A stretch of DNA of 64,000 bases from Desulfomicrobium sp. UBA5193 (GTDB taxonomy: Bacteria > Desulfobacterota > Desulfovibrionia > Desulfovibrionales > Desulfomicrobiaceae), in contig DHWB01000014.1 of NCBI GenBank assembly GCA_002412965.1, positions 1 to 64,000 on the forward strand, read 5' to 3'. Made by a program: the position numbers and the translations under genes. The notes under the pieces are model-generated. The model was given only the letters and a program-made list of their open reading frames with translations. It ran no database searches and was not told the origin of the DNA. Shown here in pieces: positions 27,043 to 35,449 of the stretch. Within the stretch, counting starts at the first letter, position 1; every line of letters starts with the position of its first letter.

Positions 27043-27486
27043 ATGCGCAAATTCATCATCCTGTCCCTGATCTGCATTTCAGCCTGGATTCTCCACACGC
27101 CTTCGGCCGAGGCAGTGGATCTGTCCTCGATGGAAAGCCAGCAGGGCCTCACCGGCCAGGACTACGACAACGGGGCGTACATCCCCTATTTTTCGCACTA
27201 CAAGGATTGGTCAACCGGGATATTCCTGACCAACCTTGGTACGACCGAAGGTTTCTTCACCATCGCCGTGTGGGATGAGAAAGGAGCCCCCAAGGGCAAG
27301 GGCACCTTCCGGATCGCGCCGAACGTCTCGCGGACCGGAACCATCAAGTCGATGATCCTGGAAGGCACCGTCCCGGCTCAGGGCTTCATCGTCATCTTCG
27401 GTACGGAGACATTCGAAGGCGTGCGCTTCTCGGCCAACAAGAAGGTCGGCTACGACGAGTTCCCTTTCGCTTCGCAGGCATACTGA
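27043..27486 (+). CDS. Exported protein, unknown function
   Basis: The 147-residue protein has a Sec signal peptide (cleaved near AEA). The mature part of about 125 residues looks all-beta: YIPYFSHYKDWSTGIFLTNLG, FFTIAVWDEKGAPKGKGTF, VPAQGFIVIFGTETFEGVRF. The pattern resembles short immunoglobulin-like or sensor beta sandwiches. A GGAG ribosome site precedes the ATG. It is 80 bases upstream of the exported hydrolase and probably in the same transcript. Confidence 0.65.
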   Translation: MRKFIILSLICISAWILHTPSAEAVDLSSMESQQGLTGQDYDNGAYIPYFSHYKDWSTGIFLTNLGTTEGFFTIAVWDEKGAPKGKGTFRIAPNVSRTGTIKSMILEGTVPAQGFIVIFGTETFEGVRFSANKKVGYDEFPFASQAY

Positions 27487-27568
27487 AGACGAATCCGGAA
27501 AACAGAATCGACGGATTCGTGAAGCAACAACAATCGAACTCAAGCATGCCGAACAAGGAGCCTGCGTT

Positions 27569-29017
27569 ATGAAAAAAAATGTCGGAGTCATCACAGCTTG
27601 TTGCGTTTGTCTGCTCATGGCGGCAAGCGCGATGGCTGAAATCACCATTTTCTCAGGATTCGGGCAGAACACACCGCCGCCCGCTCCGAGCGGAAGCGGC
27701 CAGACAGGCACAACAACCTTGCCCCCCAATTTTGACGACGTGTCGGTGGAATTCGACAAGTTCAAGTCCAGGCCGCAGGGCAACGCCACCTGCCCCGAAT
27801 GCCCGGACTGCCCCGAAGTCCCCGAGTGCAACGCCACGACCGTCAGCGCTGACCTGACCTACGGCATGCTGTACGTCGGCGGACGCAAGGAGGACCTCCC
27901 CAAGAAGGATCCAACCGACCCGACCGAAGTGGCCAAGACCGTGTGGATCGAGCAGGCCATGGTGCACACGATCGTGCCCGCCGCGAACGCCACGACGCCC
28001 GTCATCTTCGTGCCCGGCCTGGGCCTGTCCTCCTACATGTTCATGGCCACCCCGGACGGCCGCAAAAGCTGGGGGCAGTACTTCGCCGAAGGCGGCCACC
28101 CCGTCTACGCCCTGGACCTGCCCGAATACTCCATCTCGGGCGGCTTCAGCGTTGCACGCACGAACGATCTGTTCGCGGCCATGGCGCACAACAAGGAATA
28201 TTTCGGGACTCCCTATGCGACAAATGAAACCGTGGGGTGCATCGTCGTAGAAGTCGCGAGCAAGAAAGGCGGTCCGACCAACCAGACCATCTGCCCCGCC
28301 GCGCTGCCCACAGAGGTCCCACCGCCGACAAAGTACTCCTACTACAACAACGAAGCCGAGTGGAGCACCTGGGGATTTGGCCCGAACTCCACGGAACCCT
28401 GGCCCGATTCGCTGTACCCCTCGGCCCACATCGACCAGTTCTGGAAGCACATGCCCGTCCGTTTCAACGATGTCGAAGACGGCGCCGGGCCTACCGGTGA
28501 TATCGAAGCGGATGCGGTTGTTCACCTGCTCAACACCATCGACGAACCGACCGTCGTGTCGGTGCATTCCGCCGCTGGCGGCATCTCCCTCACGCTGCTC
28601 CAGAACCCGATACGGAGCAAGATGAAGTGCCTGATCCTGCAGGAACCCGCGTTCCACATCAGCACTCCGAACAAGCTCGGTTTGACTGACGCGACTTACC
28701 GCGCCGCCATTGAAGACTATGTGGACAACATCCTCGGCGACATGCCCATTCTCTTCATCTACGGAGACATCACGCACAGAAGCATGCAGGATGCCCGCAA
28801 GGCCAGCTGCCTGGACATCTACACCGTCTGCCAGGAGCGCATCACAGCCGGGCTGCGGACCGCGCCCGCCGGTTTCATCGATATGCAGCTCCATGGCGGC
28901 ATCGTCGGCGAGGACAACACACCGGTCCTTGGCAACACCCACATCCACACCCAGGATACCAACAACGACGTCATCGCCGGCAAGGTCATGAAATGGCTGA
29001 AGGACAATAACATCTAA
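27569..29017 (+). CDS. Exported alpha/beta hydrolase with N-terminal Cys-rich segment
   Basis: The 482-residue protein has a Sec signal peptide, then a Pro/Gly linker and a Cys cluster (CPECPDCPEVPEC, about residues 75-90). An alpha/beta-hydrolase domain follows: VIFVPGLGLSSYMFM (oxyanion loop), nucleophile Ser in VSVHSAAGGIS, acid candidate in IYGDIT, and a His in HIHTQD near the end. It would be a periplasmic esterase or lipase-like enzyme. The substrate is unknown; a sulfur-bearing or aromatic ester would suit the setting but this is speculation. AAGGAG precedes the start and a terminator follows the stop. Confidence 0.8.
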   Translation: MKKNVGVITACCVCLLMAASAMAEITIFSGFGQNTPPPAPSGSGQTGTTTLPPNFDDVSVEFDKFKSRPQGNATCPECPDCPEVPECNATTVSADLTYGMLYVGGRKEDLPKKDPTDPTEVAKTVWIEQAMVHTIVPAANATTPVIFVPGLGLSSYMFMATPDGRKSWGQYFAEGGHPVYALDLPEYSISGGFSVARTNDLFAAMAHNKEYFGTPYATNETVGCIVVEVASKKGGPTNQTICPAALPTEVPPPTKYSYYNNEAEWSTWGFGPNSTEPWPDSLYPSAHIDQFWKHMPVRFNDVEDGAGPTGDIEADAVVHLLNTIDEPTVVSVHSAAGGISLTLLQNPIRSKMKCLILQEPAFHISTPNKLGLTDATYRAAIEDYVDNILGDMPILFIYGDITHRSMQDARKASCLDIYTVCQERITAGLRTAPAGFIDMQLHGGIVGEDNTPVLGNTHIHTQDTNNDVIAGKVMKWLKDNNI

Positions 29018-29068
29018 CCGCAAAGAAGGCCTCGCGCGGGGTGTTGGCACCACCCCGCACCACATCCT

Positions 29069-29106
29069 GGCCCCGGAGGCATATCCTCCGGGGCCTTTCT
29101 CGTTTC
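29069..29106 (+). terminator. Rho-independent terminator after hydrolase gene
   Basis: GGCCCCGGAGG (29069-29079) and CCTCCGGGGCC (29085-29095) form the stem, followed by TTTCTCGTTT. A second GC-rich inverted repeat lies just upstream at about 29035-29060. Confidence 0.85.
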
Positions 29107-29205
29107 GTGCCCGGGGCCGGATCGCCGGGTCCGGGCACGATTTCTGCTTCGCTCCTCCGACCAGGCCAACCTTTCAACCGCACAGAGCGCCGAAAAAGAA
29201 CCGCC

Positions 29206-31404
29206 ATGCATCGCACACGCATCCTTCTGACCTGCGGGCTGCTCAGTCTCGCCCTGATCGGACAACCCGCCGAATCCGAAGACGTGCACGTCGCCGCGCG
29301 CAACTCCTCGGGGTGTGTGGCCTGCCACACGGACAGGGACACGCTGAAATCCTCCCTCGACACCACGAAAAAGAACATCTCCGCCCTGATCGAAGGACCC
29401 GGCTGAGGTGGGCTCCTGGCTCCGTTGGAGCCGGAGGACAAGGTGCTGGTTTCGGGTCGGTTCCTGGAGACGGAGCACGGCGCCATGGGGTGCACGGCCT
29501 GCCACGCCGGCAACGACCGGGCAGCGGACAAGGAGACCGCCCATGCCGGGATGGTGATGCGACCCGGCGGCGATGCCGCAGGGGAGACATGCGGGAAGTG
29601 CCACCCCGAAGAAGCGGAGTCGGCCCGGGCGTCCCTGCACGCCTCCACGCCGACCTTCGCCGCCCGACTGCGGGAGCGCTCATCCCCCGACGTCTGGGGT
29701 GCCATCGACCCGGCCCGGGAACGACATTGCGGCACATGCCACACAGGCTGCGGCGGATGCCACGTCAGCCGCCCGGCTGCTGCCGAGGGCGGCTTCATCG
29801 ACGGCCATGTCTTCCGCAAGCGTCCGGACCCCGTCAACCAGTGCACGGGCTGCCACGGGTCGCGGGTGGGCAACGAGTTCTTCGGCAAGCGCGGCATGGG
29901 CGACGTGCACGCAGAGAAGCACGGCATGGACTGCGTCTCCTGCCATCCGGCCGGGGAGATGCACGCCCGCGCTCCTGAAGGCATCCGCTCCCGCTATGAC
30001 CTGCCCCAGGCGCGGCAGTGTGCGGACTGCCACCCAGACAAAAACGACGGCATCCGGGAGCACGAACTGCACCGCGGCAAGGTGCAGTGCCAAGTCTGCC
30101 ACAGCCAGACCTACACCAACTGCGTCTCCTGCCACGTCGGGATCGACCGGGAGAATCTCGATTACCACTTCACGGAACATGATTTCGAGGGCATCAAGAT
30201 CGGCCTCAACCCTGACCCGGCGAAGACCCGGCAGATCGGAAAATGGATCCTGGTGCGCCACGTGCCGACCAGCCCTTCCCTGCTCGACCATTACCAAAAA
30301 GGGGCTCTCGCGCATTTCGACGCCCTGCCGACGTGGCTGCGCACTTCTCCGCACAACATCCGCAAGCGCACCTGGCAGACCGCACGATGCGACAACTGCC
30401 ACGGAAAACGGGAACTGTTCCTCTCCGTCAATGATCTGAAACCCTATGAAGTCACGGCCAACAAGGACACCGTGGTGCCCGATTCCATGCTGCCCGGACG
30501 CAGGGAAAAAGAGGCCAAGGCAATTGCGGAACAACCGCGGTTCAAGCCGGGCCGGATTGTCTCACCCGAATGGGTTCAGGAGAATATGGGACGTACGGAC
30601 ATGGTCGTCGTCGATGCCAGACCCGATGATGAATATGCGCGCTCCCACATCCCCGGGGCCCGGCAGCTCGACCCCATGCGCGCCCGCGACGGGTTGCGCG
30701 GAGCCTGGACCAGCAACCGGCCGGCGGACCTCCTCCCCCCCGCGCGACTGGCGAAAATCATGGGCGATGCGGGCATTTCGGACACGGATCACATCGTGGT
30801 TTACGGCTACACGGATTGGCGTCCGGGCATGCTCCTCTCGGTTCTCGAATACCTCGGGGCCGAGCGGATATCCTTTCTGGAAGGCGGCATCAAACTCTGG
30901 AAGGAACGCGGCTACGAATGCAGCAGCGAGCCCGAACAGGCCGCAAGGCGTTCCTTCACCGCCCGGCCGCATCCCGAGTTCATCGCCAGCAACGACGACG
31001 TGCGGGAAGCCCTGGAGAACCCTGCCGCGGTTATCGTCGACACCCGTTCCCTGGACTTTCCCGCCGGCCTCAGCACCCATCCTCGGGCGGCCCGACCGGG
31101 ACACATCCCCGGGGCCGTCAAGCTGCCCTTCAGTGCCCTCTACATGGACAGGGGCGAGCTGAAATCCCCACAGGAGCTGCTCTTCCTGCTCCGTGGACAG
31201 GGCGTAACCCCCGACAAGACCGTCATCCTGACCTGCGACACCGGCGCACTGGCCGGCGCGGCCTTCTTCATGCTCCGCAGCCTCGGTTATTTCGACGTGC
31301 GGGTTCACGACGCCTCATGGGTCGGCTGGAGCCTGGAGCCTGATGCAACGATGGGCGAACCGGTTACGCGGACGTCGACGCAGGCGAAGGCGGTGAAGCC
31401 CTGA
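29206..31404 (+). CDS. Undecahaem cytochrome c with two rhodanese domains, probable selenoprotein
   Basis: The protein has 732 residues if TGA at 29404-29406 is read as selenocysteine (U67, in EGPG-U-GGLL). Reading continues in the same frame on both sides of this codon. The upstream piece holds the signal peptide and the first haem site CVACH. The downstream piece holds ten more (CTACH, CGKCH, CGTCH, CGGCH, CTGCH, CVSCH, CADCH, CQVCH, CVSCH, CDNCH), then two rhodanese domains. The first rhodanese lacks an active Cys; the second has CDTGALA. No ribosome site supports a restart after the TGA, and a 10-bp hairpin follows it. The protein would sit in the periplasm and combine electron transfer with sulfane-sulfur transfer, next to a Mo-oxidoreductase. 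The alternative is a nonsense mutation. Confidence 0.78.
29413..29436 (+). promoter_or_regulatory. SECIS-like hairpin after in-frame UGA
   Basis: CTCC (29413-29416), a bulged U at 29417 and GGCTCC (29418-29423) pair with GGAGCC (29427-29432) and GGAG (29433-29436) around a GUU loop. The loop begins 17 bases after the UGA, within the range of bacterial SECIS elements. The bulged U and the G-U in the loop also fit. Confidence 0.6.
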
Positions 31405-31577
31405 GGGCATTGCGCACCGTCCATGCCGGCGTATCGAGGCAGCCCCGCATCTCCGCTGTGCAGATTCCCCCCATTGCTCCAAGAATTATGCGAGATTTGG
31501 CACAATACTATGGGCTTCATTTCGATTCATCAGCTCAATTGACTCCTTCTCCCTTGAAATAACAGTATTTTTCATTC

Positions 31578-31593
31578 TGGCCCGGTTGGTGCT
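31578..31593 (+). promoter_or_regulatory. Sigma-54 promoter of the second Mo-oxidoreductase gene
   Basis: TGGCCC-GGTTG-GTGCT has five of six -24 matches and GTGC plus T at -12 with exact spacing, 98 bases before the ATG at 31691. Confidence 0.62.
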
Positions 31594-31690
31594 AAGCCTC
31601 ATCCGGGAACCTCCTCATGTACCCCTCCCCCCAGGACATGGGTCCAGGCGGGGGAGGCTCTCCTTTCAGTCAACCACACAGGATAACGCA

Positions 31691-33832
31691 ATGAATACGA
31701 TGAAGCGCAGGACTTTCCTGAAAAGCGGCGTCGCCGCACTGGTTGGGACCATGGCTCCAGAGTCCGCCCAACACTCCCTGGCGATGGGACGCGGCCCCGT
31801 GGTGCAACCCCTCCAGCCAGACAAGGTGGTGGACAGTTGCTGTCAGTTCTGTCAGGTCCGCTGCCGCCTGCGGGTCTCCGTCAAGGACGGGCGCGTCATT
31901 CTCATCGAAGGACATCCGGAGAACACATGGACCGGCGGCAGCATGTGCCCCAAGGGACGGGCACAGATGGAACTCGTGAACAGCGAGCACCGCCTGCTCC
32001 ACCCGATGATCCGCAAGGACGGTGGATGGGAGCGCGTGAGCTACGCCCAGGCCCTTGAACTGGTCGAGGCGAAGCTGCGTGAGAGTCGGAAAAAAGCCGA
32101 CTACAAGCAGCGGGTCGCGCTCATGTCGCCGCTGTGGGACTGCCGCGAGGGGGAGATCGCCGCTGCGCTCATGATGGAATCGGCCGGATACTCCTACATC
32201 AAGACCCCCGGTGAAACGTGCATCAGCAGCGCCTCCAACACCCTGGCCATGATGCTCGGCACCCCCAATTCGACGACGACCATTGACGAACTCATGAACA
32301 CGAAGCTCCTACTGCTCTGGGGGGCGAACCTCGCCGAAACCCTGCCCCCCTACGCCAGGTGGATCGTCAAGGCGCGCGAGAACGGAACGCGTGTCATTTA
32401 CATCGACTGCCGCGGCACCCACACCAGCAACTTGGCCGATAAGCAGATCTACATCCGACCCGGGACCGACGGCGTGCTGGCCATGGGCATTCTCAAGCTC
32501 CTCATTGAAAAGAATCTGTTCGACGCCGGGTATGTCGCCGCCCAGGTCAGGGGGTTAGACTCCCTGGCCAATGCAGTCACCTCCTACGATCCCGGCAAGG
32601 TGGCCTCCATCACGGGCATTCCCGCCGAGGACGTTGTCGCGCTGGCTGAAGCGATCGGGAAGAGCCCCAGAACCATCCTCTGGCTCGGCGGCTGCCTGTC
32701 CCGCTATTCCAACGGCATGCAGACCATCCGGGCCCTGATTTCCATGCAGGGCATTACGGGCCGTCTCCTCGGCCCGGGCAACGGCATCATCACCATGGAG
32801 GGCGGCAAACCGGGAGGCGAAGGCGAGTTCATCGAGCACTACGCCGACCACGACTTGCCCCCGGAACTGAACATGCGCCGGCTGACCAAGGCCATGGAAA
32901 AAGGGGACATCGACGTTCTCTTCCTCAATTCGAGCTATCGCCGTTACCCGGACTGCAACAGTGTCCGCGACGCTATCAAAAAGGTCGGCTTCGTGGTCTT
33001 CCGAGGTCATTTCATGAACGAGGAGGCCGAACTGGCCCATGTGATCATTCCGACGCCCTTCGGCCTCGAGAGCGACGGCACGCTGTTCGGCGCAGAACGA
33101 CAGGTATTCTGGCGCGAGGCCAGCGTCCCTCCCCGGGGCGAGGTGGTTGCCGACTGGAAATTCTACAGCGATCTGGGCAGACGGCTCATGCCCGACGTCT
33201 ACCCCAAATTCGGAAGCGCGGCCGAACTGTACGAGATGTTCCGCAAGGCCGTGCCATCGTGGCACGGCATCACCCTGGAACGCCTCAAATCCTCTCACAG
33301 CGGCATCATCTGGCCGTGTCCCTCCGAGGATGCGCCGGAGAGTATCGGGTCGCTCTTCACCGAAGGGAAACTCCTCACTCCCGACGGTGGACTGGACCTC
33401 GACATTTCAGTCCTGGGCCCCCTGGCATGGCAGAAACCTAAGGGAAGCCCCGAAAGCGGCGATGACAAATTCCCCCTCACGTTCACTCAGGGCAAGGCTG
33501 TCCAACACTGGCAGCAGTCTCTGACCAACTATTCAAGTCTACTGGCCCAGTTCAACAACGGCCGCGAGATTTTCGTCCACCCCCGCACAGCGGAAACCCA
33601 TGGCGTAGCCGACGGAGACATGGTCCGTATCGTGACGGAAACAGGCGAGCTACGCGGCCGCATGAAAGTCGTGAACCACATCGTCGAAGACATTATTTTC
33701 ACCGCCTCCCACTTCTCCCCTCTCGCTCCGTTTCCAGAAAATCGCGGAGATTCCATAAACACTGCCGTCCCAAACCACTGGGACAGGGTATCAGCACAGT
33801 TCAACGGATTCGGATGCAGACTTGAAAAGTAA
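31691..33832 (+). CDS. Tat-exported Mo-bisPGD oxidoreductase (paralogue)
   Basis: The 713-residue protein starts at the ATG after AGGATAACGCA, with a twin-arginine leader MKRRTFLKSGVAALVG. The 4Fe-4S Cys are at 51, 54, 58 and 86, the same positions as in the paralogue at 19352. The likely Mo ligand is Cys177 in TPGETCISS. ANLAETLPPYARW and WLGGCLSRYSNGMQT are almost identical between the two. Unlike the first copy it has no ferredoxin or cytochrome b gene beside it. Its likely electron partner is the multihaem cytochrome upstream. Its own sigma-54 promoter sits in the gap. Confidence 0.92.
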   Translation: MNTMKRRTFLKSGVAALVGTMAPESAQHSLAMGRGPVVQPLQPDKVVDSCCQFCQVRCRLRVSVKDGRVILIEGHPENTWTGGSMCPKGRAQMELVNSEHRLLHPMIRKDGGWERVSYAQALELVEAKLRESRKKADYKQRVALMSPLWDCREGEIAAALMMESAGYSYIKTPGETCISSASNTLAMMLGTPNSTTTIDELMNTKLLLLWGANLAETLPPYARWIVKARENGTRVIYIDCRGTHTSNLADKQIYIRPGTDGVLAMGILKLLIEKNLFDAGYVAAQVRGLDSLANAVTSYDPGKVASITGIPAEDVVALAEAIGKSPRTILWLGGCLSRYSNGMQTIRALISMQGITGRLLGPGNGIITMEGGKPGGEGEFIEHYADHDLPPELNMRRLTKAMEKGDIDVLFLNSSYRRYPDCNSVRDAIKKVGFVVFRGHFMNEEAELAHVIIPTPFGLESDGTLFGAERQVFWREASVPPRGEVVADWKFYSDLGRRLMPDVYPKFGSAAELYEMFRKAVPSWHGITLERLKSSHSGIIWPCPSEDAPESIGSLFTEGKLLTPDGGLDLDISVLGPLAWQKPKGSPESGDDKFPLTFTQGKAVQHWQQSLTNYSSLLAQFNNGREIFVHPRTAETHGVADGDMVRIVTETGELRGRMKVVNHIVEDIIFTASHFSPLAPFPENRGDSINTAVPNHWDRVSAQFNGFGCRLEK

Positions 33833-34204
33833 GCACTCAAGTACCCCACCTTCCACGGGCGATCCTGATCTGCGATAGAGATTGGTATCTTTACTTTTTG
33901 CGCTGTTTGGAAAGCGCAGGGAGGATGGAACTATCGACGTACTGCGGCATGAGGGCGCGCATGTCTTCCGTGGTCTGCGCGGAGGCGACTTGCGCATCCA
34001 GTATCGGAATGCAGTCAGGTTCATGCTGTGCTTACCTCACAACAGGCCAGCCTGCGGCAAGGAAATCTAGCATATTTCTGGCCTTTTCGCCCGACGCTAT
34101 GCTAACTCACTGATATTATACATACCATGCACGCTATGCACACACCGAAATGTGTAGAGTAGAATCAGAAAATCCCTTTTATTTTATATTGTTATGATTT
34201 AATT
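33833..34204. other. Gap with gene debris, no intact gene
   Basis: An AT-rich, gene-poor stretch leads up to the tRNA fragment. On the minus strand about 33895-34020 one frame reads EPDCIPILDAQVASAQTTED and then ALMPQYVDSSIL, which looks like the tail of a lost gene, but no start or family can be given. Such debris is typical of the inner side of an integrated element. Confidence 0.35.
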
Positions 34205-34268
34205 TTGGTTAAAGCCCCCTTGAATGGCATTCAAGAGGTCCGCGGTTCGATCCCGCGTAGCTCCACCA
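34205..34268 (+). other. Truncated tRNA-Ala(GGC), probable attachment-site scar
   Basis: The 3' part of a tRNA is intact. The anticodon stem CTTGA/TCAAG has loop ATGGCAT (anticodon GGC at 34226-34228). The T arm is CGCGG-TTCGATC-CCGCG, the acceptor strand is TAGCTCC, and the end is A-CCA. On the 5' side only TTGGTTAAAGC of the D arm remains. The 5' acceptor strand and D stem are absent and replaced by AT-rich sequence. This is what integrase-mediated insertion into a tRNA 3' end leaves at the distal boundary. Confidence 0.75.
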
Positions 34269-34317
34269 CTTAAACGCCTGAAAAAACATTAAGTTTACTT
34301 GAATGCCGAAACAACGA

Positions 34318-34342
34318 AGCCGTCAGCGATGACGGCTTTTTT
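34318..34342 (+). terminator. Terminator following the tRNA fragment
   Basis: AGCCGTCA and TGACGGCT pair around GCGA, then TTTTT. It lies 50 bases past the CCA end and would be the native terminator of the tRNA gene. That puts the inserted DNA on the left of the scar. Confidence 0.8.
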
Positions 34343-34369
34343 GTTGCCTGTGCGATACGTTCCCGCAAC

Positions 34370-34552
34370 TCACATCCTTGGCGCCATCCCCTCAGCGGCC
34401 AGAATCAAAGTCTTGCACTTAGAGCATCCGGCTTTCTGCGCATGTCGACGTCCCGTCTTCCGACCTTGAAGTTCGGGGATAATCCTCGCCGTACTCCCCG
34501 CCAAATCATAAAACCCGGCCTCTCGTTCAGTGAGAAGTTTCACATCGTCCAA
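34370..34552 (-). CDS. Possible small protein with a CxxC motif
   Basis: The frame has 60 codons from a TTG start: DDVKLLTEREAGFYDLAG, GCSKCKTLILAAEG. No clear ribosome site is seen. It may be a small protein or the end of a decayed gene near the attachment scar. Evidence is weak. Confidence 0.25.
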   Translation of the reverse strand: MDDVKLLTEREAGFYDLAGSTARIIPELQGRKTGRRHAQKAGCSKCKTLILAAEGMAPRM

Positions 34553-34577
34553 CGCTTATGATCAAGCTAACAACCGG

Positions 34578-35330
34578 CTATGTCGCCATGAACACGCGCG
34601 CCGCCTTCCAGACCATATTGAGACCCATGACAAAAAGCATGACGTAGAGTGCGGTCCGAAACGTTTGATCCGTGAATCCTTTTGAAACACGCATTCCCGC
34701 CCAGGCCCCGAAAGTCACCGACGGGAGCGCTGCCGCGAAAAGCGTGAAGGAGCGGGCAGTGTACAAACCGGCCAACCCGTGGGCCACAAGGATGAACAGT
34801 CCGCTGACTATGAAGAATACGCCCAAGGCGGCCTTGATTTCCCGTTGCGTGCCGCCGCGAAGCGACAGATAGATGGCAAGAGGCGGGCCGTTGACGCCAA
34901 AGGCCGTACCCAGGCTCGTCGAAAAAAATCCTGCCAGCATGCCCCAGAGAGTGCCCGGCCGCTTCGGCTGCGGCTCGGTACCGCACAACCCCCAGAGGGC
35001 ATACGCAATGAGCAGAACGCCAAGCCCGAGCTTCAGGCCGGATTCAGGCACATGCCGCAAAAGCAGCACGCCGCAGACCGCGCCCGGAATCCCTCCCGTA
35101 AAAAGCGCGCTGCCGCCCGAACAATCCAGATGGCCGCGATAATTCCAGGCCATCTGCACATTCAGCGCGAGCACCACCAACCCGCAACTCGTAACAGCAA
35201 GTGCCATGTCGTTGCCGAAAGCCACCAGGGGCATAGCCACCAGGGCGGCCCCGAATCCGGCGATGCCGTTGACGAAGCCGCCCAGCCACCAGCCGATCAG
35301 GGTGACCAGGAGCGCGTGCGTCATATCCAT
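34578..35330 (-). CDS. TauE/SafE-family membrane permease
   Basis: The 250-residue protein has about eight TM helices and the family repeats GFVNGIAGFGAALVAMPLV near the N-terminus and GMLAGFFSTSLGTAFGVNGPP in the middle. TauE/SafE members are proposed exporters of sulfite, sulfoacetate or related sulfonate products. It lies last in line behind the isethionate locus on the same strand, 120 bases past the amidohydrolase gene. A role in moving sulfite or a sulfonate is a reasonable inference. It could instead be the first native gene beside the tRNA. Confidence 0.75.
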   Translation of the reverse strand: MDMTHALLVTLIGWWLGGFVNGIAGFGAALVAMPLVAFGNDMALAVTSCGLVVLALNVQMAWNYRGHLDCSGGSALFTGGIPGAVCGVLLLRHVPESGLKLGLGVLLIAYALWGLCGTEPQPKRPGTLWGMLAGFFSTSLGTAFGVNGPPLAIYLSLRGGTQREIKAALGVFFIVSGLFILVAHGLAGLYTARSFTLFAAALPSVTFGAWAGMRVSKGFTDQTFRTALYVMLFVMGLNMVWKAARVFMAT

Positions 35331-35449
35331 TATAAACAGTACCTTGAACCTTGCGCTAAAGATTGCAGTCTGCTCGGCGATGGACTCCTGGAGAGGCTCT
35401 CAGCGTCTGTCGGGACGCCGATTGCTGCGGGCCGGTTCACGGTGAAAAA

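Noticed and set aside
29425..31404. Separate downstream cytochrome gene starting at TTG after the TGA
   Set aside because: No ribosome site or signal peptide; a periplasmic multihaem protein needs the leader encoded before the TGA in the same frame.
31498..31513. TGGCAC with downstream sequence, as a sigma-54 promoter for the second Mo-enzyme
   Set aside because: The -12 position reads TATGG and lacks the GC; the site at 31578-31593 is better and closer.
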